Source of the DNA: JAGXFP01 sp039714535
GTDB taxonomy: Bacteria; Desulfobacterota; Desulfobulbia; Desulfobulbales; JAGXFP01
DNA: 64,000 nt
Assembly (NCBI GenBank): GCA_039714535.1
Contig: JBDLJC010000010.1
Coordinates: 1 to 64,000, forward strand
Reading direction: 5' to 3'
Shown in pieces: positions 11,762 to 20,657 of this stretch. The notes beneath the pieces were generated by a model. That model ran no database searches, was not told the DNA's origin, and saw only the letters and a list, made by a program, of their open reading frames with translations. Position numbers and translations under genes: made by a program. Position 1 is the stretch's first letter; each line of letters begins with the position of its first letter.

Positions 11762-12841
11762 CTATCGACCAAACAGCCAATCATGATACTGGTTCCCGAC
11801 AACCTGCCACGAAAAGCGCTCCGTCAGCGGTATGGCCTTTTCAGCGGCCAAACGGCCTTGGCCAAGGGTCTCAATAAGTTTATCGACCAGCTCGTCATCC
11901 TCATAAAGATATTCATTGGGGAAAAGTTCAGGATAAGATAACCGGTTAGGCAACAACGGCCTGCATCCTGCCCGGACCGCTTCAACCACCGAGATCCCGA
12001 AAAACTCGTGACCGGCGGTTGATAGCACCACATCCCCCTGCCGCAGCCACTGGCAATACTCCTTTCTCGACTCGGCGTAGCCAATTTTTAATATTCTATG
12101 GCTAAGCCTTTCTCTGGCCTCATCAAATACAGCCGGATGATCTCGAAACGATTCGCCCATAACCACCAGCTTAAAATCAATCTGTCGCCGATCCAACTCA
12201 AACAGGGCTGTAAAAAATTGCTCTGGATTTTTGTCATGTTCCCAGCGATGGTTCCAGATAATAACCGGAGATTCACCTTCCCCCTTCAGGCTGACATCTT
12301 GATCAATTAAACTGAAATCCTGACCAGGATGAATAATACAGGACTTGGCCCGAAGTTCCTCTTCCACATTCACCAATCGCATATCCTTGGCCCGCTTCAC
12401 CACCCGGCGATACCCATCCAGAAAGGTCTCGAGATTGTAATGGGAATTAAAGGCCAGCCGGTCTGAAGCCAGGGCGGTAGTGACATTGGTCAGGGTGAAT
12501 TGCACGTCGCCCGCTTTTTCAAAGCGGACCGGATAGGCAAACTGATTTTCATGGAAATAGGTCACGACCGGCAGTCGCCTGGCCCATTCCGGCATCAAGC
12601 CCTTGAGGGTGGCAACATCGACAAAGGTGGAACAGAGCAGACAGCAGTAATCTTCCGGGTTGGCTAGCAGGGCCAACTCATTGGCCAGCCACGGTCCCGA
12701 CAGACGCATCCGCCATTTCCATTTGCGGGCCGGCAAGGTTATCAGATCCATGCCACCCGCCAGCACCCCAGTCAGACCGTTCAGGAAACTCTTATGGGAG
12801 CCGCCGAAATAAGGCTCCATGGCCAGCACTTTTCCCGGCAT
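11762..12841 (-). CDS. GT-B glycosyltransferase of the tRNA-queuosine mannosyltransferase (QTMAN/DUF3524) family
   Basis: 359 residues. The N-terminal DUF3524 domain is clear (LAMEPYFGGSHKSFLNGL, then ARKWKWRMRLSGPWLA, CSTFVDVATLKGL and TYFHENQFAYPV). The C-terminal half is a glycosyl-transferases-group-1 domain with NHRWEHDKNPEQF and the EX7E-type donor loop in EFFGISVVEAVRAGC. The animal homologue GTDC1 mannosylates queuosine in tRNA-Asp; whether bacterial members do the same is inference. The next gene on the strand (DnaJ/TerB) ends 17 bp upstream, so cotranscription is likely. The start ATG at 12841 has only a weak ribosome site. Confidence 0.82.
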   Translation of the reverse strand: MPGKVLAMEPYFGGSHKSFLNGLTGVLAGGMDLITLPARKWKWRMRLSGPWLANELALLANPEDYCCLLCSTFVDVATLKGLMPEWARRLPVVTYFHENQFAYPVRFEKAGDVQFTLTNVTTALASDRLAFNSHYNLETFLDGYRRVVKRAKDMRLVNVEEELRAKSCIIHPGQDFSLIDQDVSLKGEGESPVIIWNHRWEHDKNPEQFFTALFELDRRQIDFKLVVMGESFRDHPAVFDEARERLSHRILKIGYAESRKEYCQWLRQGDVVLSTAGHEFFGISVVEAVRAGCRPLLPNRLSYPELFPNEYLYEDDELVDKLIETLGQGRLAAEKAIPLTERFSWQVVGNQYHDWLFGR

Positions 12842-12858
12842 CAGATTAGCCCCGCCAC

Positions 12859-13683
12859 TTATCCGCCAAACTTCTTCTGCAGATGATTGTAGGCCACATT
12901 GATCTCTTTCATCTTTTCCTCGGCGACCTGCCTGAATTCCTCACCCAGATGGCTTACCTTGTCGGGATGGTACTCCTTACTGAGCTTACGATATGCCTGC
13001 TTTATCTCATCCAACCCGGCGCCGGGCTGAAGCCCCAAGACCCCGTAATAACTCTCCTCGCTGTCAGCAGCCGCTTGGGACATACCCCGATACTTATTAT
13101 GGATAGTTTGATGCTGATAGGCGTTGATTTCCAGATAAGCAGCTATCTTTTCGGCGGCGTTCAGCTCGGCGTTAATAACATCTGGTTTGGAATAGATGAC
13201 CTGATAGATAAGTTCAATCAGAATCAGGCGTGGTTCATAGGCAAAACTCGCTTTGAAATCAGCCAGTAATTCGTCAAGGCTGACCGAAGCCGCCATCGCT
13301 TCTTTGGTCAGCTCCTTGATCCAGAACATCTGGCTCTGGTTGTAATGGAGATGGTGCCGGAAAAAGTTATTAATGGCGCTTAGCTCGGAGCGACTGACCT
13401 CGCCATCAATCCCGGCAATGTTGACCAGAATATTGACCAAGAGAAAGACAAAACGATTATGGCTCTCGGTCTGGGAACTTTCATATTTGGCAATCTGGCG
13501 TTTGACGAAATAGGAAAATCCCCAGAATGCGGCAACCATGAAAAAGACCGCAAAGAGGGCCAGGTAAAAAATGGCCCCGAGTATGTCAAAAAGGAGTGGG
13601 GTCCCGCCGGAGATAAGGACCAGCAGGATAACCATAAACAGACAGCCGCCACAACCCGGTTGGTTATGTTGTCGATATTGCAT
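12859..13683 (-). CDS. Membrane-anchored TerB/DnaJ-domain protein (DjlA-like)
   Basis: 274 residues. Residues about 12-60 are hydrophobic with two likely membrane spans. Residues 80-185 form a TerB-like helical domain (VNIAGIDGEVSRSE). The C-terminal 65 residues are a J domain with YYGVLGLQPGAGLDEIKQAY and the HPDK motif (YHPDKVSHLG). This is the layout of DjlA, a membrane co-chaperone that stimulates DnaK on the cytoplasmic side. ATG at 13683 has GGAAATATT upstream. A 143-bp palindromic repeat ends 24 bp before the start. Confidence 0.85.
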   Translation of the reverse strand: MQYRQHNQPGCGGCLFMVILLVLISGGTPLLFDILGAIFYLALFAVFFMVAAFWGFSYFVKRQIAKYESSQTESHNRFVFLLVNILVNIAGIDGEVSRSELSAINNFFRHHLHYNQSQMFWIKELTKEAMAASVSLDELLADFKASFAYEPRLILIELIYQVIYSKPDVINAELNAAEKIAAYLEINAYQHQTIHNKYRGMSQAAADSEESYYGVLGLQPGAGLDEIKQAYRKLSKEYHPDKVSHLGEEFRQVAEEKMKEINVAYNHLQKKFGG

Positions 13684-13707
13684 ATAATATTTCCAGAGAT
13701 TCAGTTA

Positions 13708-13850
13708 GATGGCGTTGCAAAAACTCCGATCTCCTGCGTCGTAGCGTTCTTGTTGATGCTCGACATACTGAAGTATGCCTTCACCTCCACAAGACCACCA
13801 CTCCTCGGAGTCTACGCTTACCTGTGTCTCGAAGTTTTAACTTAGCCATC
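13708..13850 (+). repeat. Dispersed palindromic repeat, copy 1
   Basis: The 143-bp unit starts GATGGCGTTGCAAAAACTCC and ends AAGTTTTAACTTAGCCATC, giving GATGGC/GCCATC inverted ends. The left part (GATGGCGT-GC-AAA--TCCGATC, then GCGTCGTAGCG, then GACATACTGAAGTATGCC) matches the reverse complement of copy 2 at 20532-20657. It sits between the ftsY stop and the start of the TerB/DnaJ gene. A spurious open frame in such repeats reads DGVAK...ILKYA here and DGVAK...ILKYG in copy 2. Confidence 0.75.
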
Positions 13851-13999
13851 CCGAGATTGCTATACCCCAGTTGTACTTTTTACAAAGCTGAAAAGATAAT
13901 GCCGAACAAGGAATTTCTAACCGCAGATACAAAAGAAGACACTTCTAAATTCGACGTTCTATATTCGACATTCTGCGGTTCGTTTTGCTTGATTCCCAA

Positions 14000-15007
14000 T
14001 TATTTGTTACCGAAAAGCGCCTCAGCAAATTCATGGGGCTCAAAATCACGAAGATCGTTTATCTGCTCCCCTACCCCGATGTAACGAATCGGAATATTCA
14101 GCTCCCGACAGATATTAACCACGATGCCACCCTTGGAGGTACCATCAAGCTTGGTCAGGACCAACCCGGTAACATCAACCGCTTCATTAAACAACCGCGC
14201 TTGGGAGATAGCATTCTGGCCGGTGGTGGCATCAATAACCAGCCACAACTCATGGGGAGCGCCAACAATTTTCTTGCCCATTACCCTTTTGATCTTCTTG
14301 AGCTCTTCCACCAGATTAACCTTGGTATGCATGCGCCCGGCGGTGTCAACAATTATCACATCACAATCCTTGCCCTTGGCCGAGTCCAACGCATCGTAGA
14401 TCACCGAGGAAGGATCAGCCCCGGCCTCACGGGCGATCACATCCACCCCGATCCGTTCCCCCCAGACCTGCAACTGTTCCGTCGCGGCGGCCCGAAAGGT
14501 GTCGGCCGCCACCAGCAGAACCTTCTTACCGGCCCGGGTGAATTTATTGGCAATTTTACCGATACTGGTGGTTTTACCGACCCCGTTGACCCCGAGAACC
14601 ATAATAACCAAGGGGCCGGAATCGGGCATATTTAGCTCGTTTTCTCCGAAAGAAGCCTCCAGATAGCCGATAATTTTTTCTTTAAGAATTATTTTTAGAG
14701 CTCCGGCATCAGCCAGTTCATCGCGGTCAGCCATAGTTCTGGCACACTCCAGCAATTCCTGGGCGGTGCTGACCCCCAGATCGGCGGTGATCAAAATCTC
14801 CTCCAACTCCTCAAGCAGATCGCTATCGACCTCCTTCTTGCCCAGAAACAACGACTCGACCCGATCCATAAAAGATGATCTGGTCCTGGCCAGGCCGTCA
14901 ACCAGCCGCTTTGGCTCGTTATTGTCGGACTCGACTGCAGAACCAGTCTGTCCTGTGGCCACCGGGGCAGCTTCATCTTTCTTTTTCTTCTTAAACCAAC
15001 CGAACAT
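14000..15007 (-). CDS. ftsY: Signal recognition particle receptor FtsY
   Basis: 335 residues from ATG at 15007, which has GGAGAGA just upstream (a TTG four codons earlier is less likely). FtsY is the GTPase receptor that docks SRP-bound ribosomes at the inner membrane. An N-terminal lysine stretch (FGWFKKKKKDE), a short acidic linker, the N domain, and the G domain with GVNGVGKTTS, DTFRAAA, DTAGRM and TKLDGTSKGG are all visible. The acidic A region is short compared with E. coli. Confidence 0.95.
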   Translation of the reverse strand: MFGWFKKKKKDEAAPVATGQTGSAVESDNNEPKRLVDGLARTRSSFMDRVESLFLGKKEVDSDLLEELEEILITADLGVSTAQELLECARTMADRDELADAGALKIILKEKIIGYLEASFGENELNMPDSGPLVIMVLGVNGVGKTTSIGKIANKFTRAGKKVLLVAADTFRAAATEQLQVWGERIGVDVIAREAGADPSSVIYDALDSAKGKDCDVIIVDTAGRMHTKVNLVEELKKIKRVMGKKIVGAPHELWLVIDATTGQNAISQARLFNEAVDVTGLVLTKLDGTSKGGIVVNICRELNIPIRYIGVGEQINDLRDFEPHEFAEALFGNK

Positions 15008-15109
15008 TATTCTCTCCAAACACTATAAAAAACAGGCCTCGAAAAGAGACCCAAAGGGCATAAAAACACCAAAATGGTTAAACAGCTAAGCGCAGACTGC
15101 GACACGCCA

Positions 15110-16837
15110 TCAGAAAATATTTGCCAGAAAAACCAGCATCGCGATAAGCGGGAAGATTGAATCTACCGCGAACTCCAGCTTGGGGCTATGGGAGAATTCC
15201 CCTTTATCATACCTTCTGGTCACGATAAAAAGATAAAGGACAACCGGCAACAAACCGCTCCAGACCACGGGTAACAAACCAGACAGCGGCCCGACAATCA
15301 ACAACAAGACCAGCAACCCAATCATCCCGTAGAGAAGCCGCAGGGTCTTGTCCCGGCCAATACAGACCGGCAGCGTCTCCTTACCGGCAATTCGATCCCC
15401 CTGAACCTCAAAGACATCGTACAAAGCGCTACGAACATAGACCAGGAGAAGCACAAACAGAAAGGCCCCGACCGCCCCCGCATTGAGACCATGGCTGCTA
15501 CCGTGCAATGGCACCACAAGTATCACAAAGGCCCAGGCCATGGCGACAAAAAAAGTTTTGGAGCCGGGAATCTCCCGCAAACGCCTGACTTTGATAAAAG
15601 ACAACAGCCCCTTGGGCATAGACCTGAAACTATAAAAAACACCCAAAGCACTCATTACCGCCAGGATAGGGAAAGAGAACCCTTTATAAGCGTAAGCAAG
15701 CCCCAAAGAGACTGCCAGCGCTAACCAGGATAACCCCAGAACCGGCCCGCGAAACTTGAGCCGAAATTTTTCCCGGACCGGATCAGAGAAGCGGCCGCTC
15801 TCCGAGCCGTTAAAGCGATTAAGGTTATGCATGGCGAACAGATAGGCGGCAACGATCATAAAAGTTGCCAACGTAAACGCCTCGCCCAGCAAAGAAGTAA
15901 CACCACAGGCCAGGAGCCCGCCGCCAACAGCCACATACAGATTGGAGGCCATCAGGAAACCAATCAACCGGCTAAGCAGATTAGCAATCCTACTTTCATT
16001 AGGCCCGGGAACCGACTTCAGAGAGTGGATAACCCGATTGATCATCCATGAAGGCGTCGAAGCGCCTGCAGTTACCCCAACGCATTTATACTGCCTGAAT
16101 GATTTGAGATCCAGCTCCTCCTCGGTCTCAATCAGATAGACAGGACAACCTTTGCCTTCGACCAGTGCCCCCAGCCTTTTGGTGTTGGCGCTACTGCGCC
16201 CCCCGACTACAACCATGGCCTGGACCTTTTCACATAAAGCCAGAACCGCGGCCTGCCTTTTGTGGGTTGAATCGCAAATTGTATTAAATACCTTGCCGCC
16301 GGGAAAACGGGCCTGAATAATACCACTTAACAGCTCAAACGATTTATCATCCTGGGTGGTCTGACTGACTATGATATAGGGTGAAGTGAGCGAAATGGTC
16401 CGAGCTTCCTCTTCATTACTTACAACCTGGCCGGTTTCGCCCGCGAAACCCAAAAGGCCATCAACCTCGGCATGGTTCCGATCACCGATAATGACGGTGG
16501 CGAAACCATCTTTCTGGTGCTTACGGATAATGGTCTGGACTTTGAGGACCCTGGGGCAGGTGGCATCGTGGACATTGGCCCCGGTATGGCGCAGCCTGTC
16601 CTTGCTTGCCGGAGGTACTCCGTGAGCCCGGATTATGATGGTGCCGTCGCGATGATCGGGAATTTCATCAAGGGTCTCCACCCCCCTTTCTTCAAGGAGG
16701 CCAAGGACTTGGGGGTTATGGATCAACGGCCCGAAGGTGGCGATTTTATCACCCTTCCGAACCATGTCAAGGGTAGTTTCAACCGCCCGCCTCACCCCCA
16801 TGCAAAAACCGGCATTTTCGGCAAGTATTACTTTCAT
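15110..16837 (-). CDS. ispH: IspH (HMBPP reductase) fused to a UbiA-like membrane prenyltransferase domain
   Basis: 575 residues, twice the usual IspH length. Residues 1-285 are complete IspH, which makes IPP and DMAPP from HMBPP: cluster ligands Cys12 (AGFCMGV), Cys94 (DATCPRV) and Cys188 (NTICDST), plus GRSSANTKRL and TAGASTP. From about 290 to the end there are seven or more membrane spans of UbiA type. The second Asp motif is kept (FEVQGDRIAGKETLPV), but the first (NDxxDxxxD) is replaced by HNLNRFNGSESGRFSD. The natural substrate of the membrane half is unknown. Start ATG at 16837 has a weak ribosome site. Confidence 0.9.
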   Translation of the reverse strand: MKVILAENAGFCMGVRRAVETTLDMVRKGDKIATFGPLIHNPQVLGLLEERGVETLDEIPDHRDGTIIIRAHGVPPASKDRLRHTGANVHDATCPRVLKVQTIIRKHQKDGFATVIIGDRNHAEVDGLLGFAGETGQVVSNEEEARTISLTSPYIIVSQTTQDDKSFELLSGIIQARFPGGKVFNTICDSTHKRQAAVLALCEKVQAMVVVGGRSSANTKRLGALVEGKGCPVYLIETEEELDLKSFRQYKCVGVTAGASTPSWMINRVIHSLKSVPGPNESRIANLLSRLIGFLMASNLYVAVGGGLLACGVTSLLGEAFTLATFMIVAAYLFAMHNLNRFNGSESGRFSDPVREKFRLKFRGPVLGLSWLALAVSLGLAYAYKGFSFPILAVMSALGVFYSFRSMPKGLLSFIKVRRLREIPGSKTFFVAMAWAFVILVVPLHGSSHGLNAGAVGAFLFVLLLVYVRSALYDVFEVQGDRIAGKETLPVCIGRDKTLRLLYGMIGLLVLLLIVGPLSGLLPVVWSGLLPVVLYLFIVTRRYDKGEFSHSPKLEFAVDSIFPLIAMLVFLANIF

Positions 16838-17007
16838 ATTTCAACTGTTGGAAGACTTTAAAAAAGGTAACTGCCCAGCAGCACCCCAGTTTTTTATTGT
16901 TTTCTTGCATATTACTGAATAGTTACAAAAACAGAACTTCTCATATTAACCATTATCGTCTTTAATGCAAGAAAGCAGCCCTGAATTAGCAAGGAAAACA
17001 ACAGGCC

Positions 17008-17889
17008 ATGAAAGAATTGACCACCCTTGACCTATCCCAAGTCACTCTTGTCAATCAATACCTGACTGATTTTCCGCCGCAGATCTCAGAACACACCTTC
17101 ACCAATCTATTTGCCTGGAGTGGAACCAGGCCGGTCTGGCTCTTTGAGGTAAAAGACACCCTGGTCTTCCTGATCAGAACCGATATCTGTCGTGACGACG
17201 AGTTGGTGATCTTTGGTCCGCCGGTTGGCAAGCTCTCCCTGGCGGAGGTACTCACCGAACTGGGAGACCGGGTAATAGGTGGGGTGCGTCTTACCGATAA
17301 AGACCTGGCCGGCCTGGAACCAGGATCGTTTTCAACAACGACTGATCGGGAAAATTCCGACTATGTATATCTGGTCAGTGATCTGGCTGAACTGGCCGGG
17401 CGTAATTACGCCAAGAAGCGCAGTCACGTCAAACATTGCCTAAACGAGCATGATTGTGTTTTCGAATGGATCTCCGGGCATAACATTGATGAGTGCCGGG
17501 ATTTACTCCAGCGCTGGTGCCAATCCCGGCAATGCGATCTTGATCCCGGTCTCTGTGGAGAAGCAAAGGCCCTGCAAACTACGCTTGATCACTTTGACAA
17601 TTTCAAACTACTGGGAGGGGCAATCAGGGTCGATGGCCTGATTCAGGCCTTTACTATCGGCGAGAGACTTAATCGGACTACGGCAGTCTGTCATTTCGAA
17701 AAATCAATGCCGGAAATCAACGGCTTAGGTCAATTGATCAATCAATGGTTCGCCAAAAAATGTCTGCCGGAGTTTGAATTCTTCAACCGTGAGCAGGACC
17801 TGGGCATCCCCGGCCTGCGCCAGGCCAAGGAAAGCTATCACCCGGATCATATGGTCGAGAAGTTTAAAGTTTTCAGAACTACAAGGTAA
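17008..17889 (+). CDS. DUF2156 (GNAT-like lysyltransferase-fold) protein
   Basis: 293 residues of the DUF2156/COG4866 family. Two GNAT-like lobes are related to the C-terminal domain of phosphatidylglycerol lysyltransferase. Recognisable stretches are SEHTFTNLFAWSG, the lysine-rich YAKKRSHVKHCLN and the C-terminal FNREQDLGIPGLRQAKESY. No membrane segment, so it lacks the flippase half of MprF. Function is not known; aminoacyl transfer to a lipid or other acceptor is possible. ATG at 17008 has AAGGAAAA upstream at rather long spacing. It is flanked by a terminator overlapping its own stop. Confidence 0.75.
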   Translation: MKELTTLDLSQVTLVNQYLTDFPPQISEHTFTNLFAWSGTRPVWLFEVKDTLVFLIRTDICRDDELVIFGPPVGKLSLAEVLTELGDRVIGGVRLTDKDLAGLEPGSFSTTTDRENSDYVYLVSDLAELAGRNYAKKRSHVKHCLNEHDCVFEWISGHNIDECRDLLQRWCQSRQCDLDPGLCGEAKALQTTLDHFDNFKLLGGAIRVDGLIQAFTIGERLNRTTAVCHFEKSMPEINGLGQLINQWFAKKCLPEFEFFNREQDLGIPGLRQAKESYHPDHMVEKFKVFRTTR

Positions 17890-17930
17890 GCAGACTATCA
17901 GCAATCTGTCATAGTCTGCTTAGCTTTTAG
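17887..17930 (+). terminator. Terminator of the DUF2156 gene, overlapping its stop codon
   Basis: A perfect 12-bp inverted repeat, TAAGCAGACTAT (17887-17898) with ATAGTCTGCTTA (17911-17922), followed by GCTTTTAG. The stop codon is the first three bases of the stem. The T tract is short, so strength is uncertain. Confidence 0.65.
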
Positions 17931-17984
17931 TTACAGCTTGTTTAAATTCCCATTGGCAAGCAGCTGAGCACCGCAAAAGCTGCC

Positions 17985-18180
17985 GAAATAGGAGTTTGAG
18001 GTAAGCGAAGCTACGCAGTAGCGAAGACTCCGACTATTTGAGCGAAGCGAGTTTTCAAACCTCCCGGCAGATTTGAGGAGCGCAAGGAAGTCCGTAGGAC
18101 CAAGTGACACAGGTGCCCTTTCTTTCACCGCTTCGCTGTTGGTTCGTTTTCTTTGGGCAAGCAAAGAAAATGAACAGAGG
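17985..18180. repeat. Probable dispersed intergenic repeat sequence
   Basis: The convergent gap between DUF2156 and leuB holds no gene. It contains GAAGCGAAG/GAGCGAAGCGAG repeats and the stretch TTTCTTTGGGCAAGCAAAGA, a kind of sequence that recurs between genes in many proteobacteria (from memory). It has no second copy in this window, so the call rests on resemblance. Confidence 0.35.
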
Positions 18181-18291
18181 TACTTATAGGCTAAGTTTAC
18201 TGCCTCTGGCACGACCTGATAACCGATTGAAAAAGATTACAACCAAATCTTTAATAGCTACGCCGCGCTAAATAATTTTATCGCTAATTAA

Positions 18292-19383
18292 TCAGCCCTG
18301 AATGATCTCGACAACCATATCACCGAAAGCGCTGGTCGAAAGCACCTTGTCTTCCGCATAGCCCGCACTTAGCTCTCTTGTAGTGTAGCCTCTTTCAAAA
18401 ACGGTAAAGAGCGCATCCCAGATAGCTTTAGCCTCTTCCGGGGCCTCAAGACATTTGTCGAACATCAGGGCCACACTGCCAATCATCGAGTACGGATTGG
18501 CAATGTTCTGACCGGCGATATCCGGGGCCGAACCATGGGCCGGCTCAACGTAGCCCTTTTGCGGACCAATACAGGCGGAAGGCATCAGCCCGAGGGAACC
18601 GATCACCCCACCGGCCTGGTCGGTCAGAATATCGCCCATCATATTCTCAAGTAAGACCACGCCGTTAAACATCGAAGGATTGATAACCAACTGGTAGGCG
18701 GCGTTATCAACAAGGACCGATTGGTAGGGAACATCGTCATACTGTTTCGCGACATCTTCAACGATCATATTCCAGAAACGGGACGTTGCCAGAACATTGG
18801 CCTTGTGGATATTGATCATCTGGGTCTTGCCTTTCCGGGCTTCCTCAAAGGCAACCACAGCCACCCTTCTGACCTGCTCTTCCGTATAGATGCACTCGTC
18901 TTCCGCATATTTCAAATCCGTGGCAGGACCTTCGGTCTTTTTGCCGAAATAGATGCCGCCGACCAGTTCCCGAATCATCAGAATATCAATGCCGTCGCCG
19001 ATCATATCTTCCTTGAGCGGCGAAAACCCGGCCAGTGATTTCGGCAGCCGCACCGGCCGGTAATTGGCAAAGGTGTCATAGCGTTTTCGCAACGGCAAAA
19101 TGGCCCCAACTTCAGGACGATGCTCCTGGGGGATATCATTCATCTTCTCAACCGCCAAGCCCACCGGCCCCTTCATAATCACATCGGCTTCATCACAGAC
19201 CTTCTTGGTCTTCTCCGGAAACGGTGATCCCTCGGAAAAATAGGCGGCGGCTCCAAACGGGGCATGATTGAGGGTAAATTGGTGGCCGTATTTGGTCTCA
19301 ACCGCCCGCAAAACCTTAATCGCTTCACCCATAATTTCGGGGCCGATTCCATCACCTTCTAAAATTGCTATAGTCTTCTGCAT
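18292..19383 (-). CDS. leuB: 3-isopropylmalate dehydrogenase
   Basis: 363 residues, full family length. It oxidises and decarboxylates 3-isopropylmalate with NAD in leucine synthesis. Seen are the N-terminal ILEGDGIGPEIM, the substrate arginines in the LPLRKRYDTFANYRPVR region, the NIHKANVLATSRFW loop, the metal-binding aspartates in MMGDILTDQAGG and the NAD-site PAHGSAPDIAGQNIANP. ATG at 19383 has AAGGAAGACA upstream. No other leu gene is close, so this copy stands apart from the rest of the pathway. Confidence 0.93.
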   Translation of the reverse strand: MQKTIAILEGDGIGPEIMGEAIKVLRAVETKYGHQFTLNHAPFGAAAYFSEGSPFPEKTKKVCDEADVIMKGPVGLAVEKMNDIPQEHRPEVGAILPLRKRYDTFANYRPVRLPKSLAGFSPLKEDMIGDGIDILMIRELVGGIYFGKKTEGPATDLKYAEDECIYTEEQVRRVAVVAFEEARKGKTQMINIHKANVLATSRFWNMIVEDVAKQYDDVPYQSVLVDNAAYQLVINPSMFNGVVLLENMMGDILTDQAGGVIGSLGLMPSACIGPQKGYVEPAHGSAPDIAGQNIANPYSMIGSVALMFDKCLEAPEEAKAIWDALFTVFERGYTTRELSAGYAEDKVLSTSAFGDMVVEIIQG

Positions 19384-19551
19384 TGTCTTCCTTTTTTCTT
19401 ATATATTGGTGTAAGTAATAATAATTTCTATTGGTCTCATGTCATTTCGAATTTCATGACACGCAATGCCTAGTATAACCAGACCGCGCCTGTGAACTTG
19501 CCGCATAGCGCCGCCAATGTTCTCGCGGTCTGATTGAGCACATTAATTCAG

Positions 19552-20472
19552 TTATTTAATTTTCTTCATAAGCCAGTTGATCAGACCTAGTTCAACTACC
19601 ATTTTGGAAAGTTTTTCTGGTAAAATTAATTGAATCTGACTTCCAAATTTAGTCTTAAATGCAGATAGCTGTTTATCCGGAGTATGGACAACAAAAAATA
19701 ACTTGCGATATTTTCCACTCGTGAAGTTCTGAGAGTAGTTGTTAAAATCCTGGAAGGTTGCAGCGGATTTCACTTGAACTTGATAAAGTTCCTCGTTGAT
19801 AGGATCTTCAAGCTCGATGTCCGAAAATTTCATGGTTCCACCGAGAACAGATATCCTCTTCCAACCTGTTGCTCTGAAAACTAAATCAACTAATGTTTCA
19901 AAGTCCTTCCAATGTAACCGACCTAATGCAGCTGCAACATTATGACAAAGGATTTCTTTAGAATTTAAAATTGCTAAAAACTCTGAACTTTGTTCGCCAT
20001 TGATTAGCCGTTGAAGTTCATCAACCTCTTTAACCTTGCATATGGTCCCACGAAAACCTTGAAGTTTTGATATTCTCCCTGAAATACTATTACTTAACAA
20101 TGCTTCGCCAAGGATGTCTTGATTATTCCATTTGCCTACTTTTCTGTATTTTGAAATATTATCTTCGTAAATTATTTGGTCGGCTACTTTGGTCCACCAC
20201 AAACAACTACCGTGAAATGTAACCCATATATCATCAAGCGTTGACTCACAAAGCATTTTTAAAGCTCGGCAATCTCGTGTTGCAGTGCCTTTATTTGTTG
20301 TTTCACTCTCTAATTCTTTTTGAATTTTCTCCCAATTACAAGTATTAATGTCAATTAGGTCTTGCTGTGACCATCCAATACGTAAGATATTATTCTCAAT
20401 GCTAGAACTTTCCCAAACACCATTGCGACCAAGTTTTACATAAAATGCATTTTTACAGGTGATTGGTGCCAT
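19552..20472 (-). CDS. Mrr-like restriction endonuclease-fold protein
   Basis: 306 residues. The C-terminal part has the Mrr-type PD-(D/E)XK layout: helix HWKDFETLVDLVF (Glu191), then Asp218 in FSDIEL and QVK (Gln233, Lys235) in LYQVQVKSAA. The N-terminus (FYVKLGRNGVWESSSIENN, then ILRIGW) resembles small PUA/EVE-like modules seen ahead of nuclease domains; this is inference. It may cut modified or foreign DNA. No methyltransferase or other restriction gene is adjacent. Markedly AT-rich compared with leuB and fur, suggesting transfer. ATG at 20472 has TTGGAGATAAT upstream. Just upstream lies repeat copy 2. Confidence 0.7.
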   Translation of the reverse strand: MAPITCKNAFYVKLGRNGVWESSSIENNILRIGWSQQDLIDINTCNWEKIQKELESETTNKGTATRDCRALKMLCESTLDDIWVTFHGSCLWWTKVADQIIYEDNISKYRKVGKWNNQDILGEALLSNSISGRISKLQGFRGTICKVKEVDELQRLINGEQSSEFLAILNSKEILCHNVAAALGRLHWKDFETLVDLVFRATGWKRISVLGGTMKFSDIELEDPINEELYQVQVKSAATFQDFNNYSQNFTSGKYRKLFFVVHTPDKQLSAFKTKFGSQIQLILPEKLSKMVVELGLINWLMKKIK

Positions 20473-20531
20473 ATTATCTCCAAACGAACTTAAAAATTAA
20501 GTTGAGAAATTAGCAAAAAGAATCTGCGAAA

Positions 20532-20657
20532 GATGGCTAAGCGAAAATTTCGATAAACAAGGAGTAGCGTGTTTTTGAGAGTGAGGCCATACTTTAGTAT
20601 GCCGAACGAACAAAAATGCGCTACGACGCCGTAGATCGGAATTTTCGCGACGCCATC
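20532..20657 (-). repeat. Dispersed palindromic repeat, copy 2
   Basis: The 126-bp unit has ends GATGGCTAAGCGAAAATTTCG and the complement of GATGGCGTCGCGAAAATTCC, agreeing at most positions as terminal inverted repeats. Read on the minus strand it matches copy 1 at 13708-13850, including GCGTCGTAGCG and the GGCATACTAAAGTATG core. Its right edge overlaps the stop codon (TGA) of the fur-feoA gene. Confidence 0.75.

Noticed and set aside
17931..18212. Minus-strand 93-codon frame between DUF2156 and leuB
   Set aside because: It lies in repeat-like sequence; such frames are common false genes in this kind of repeat.
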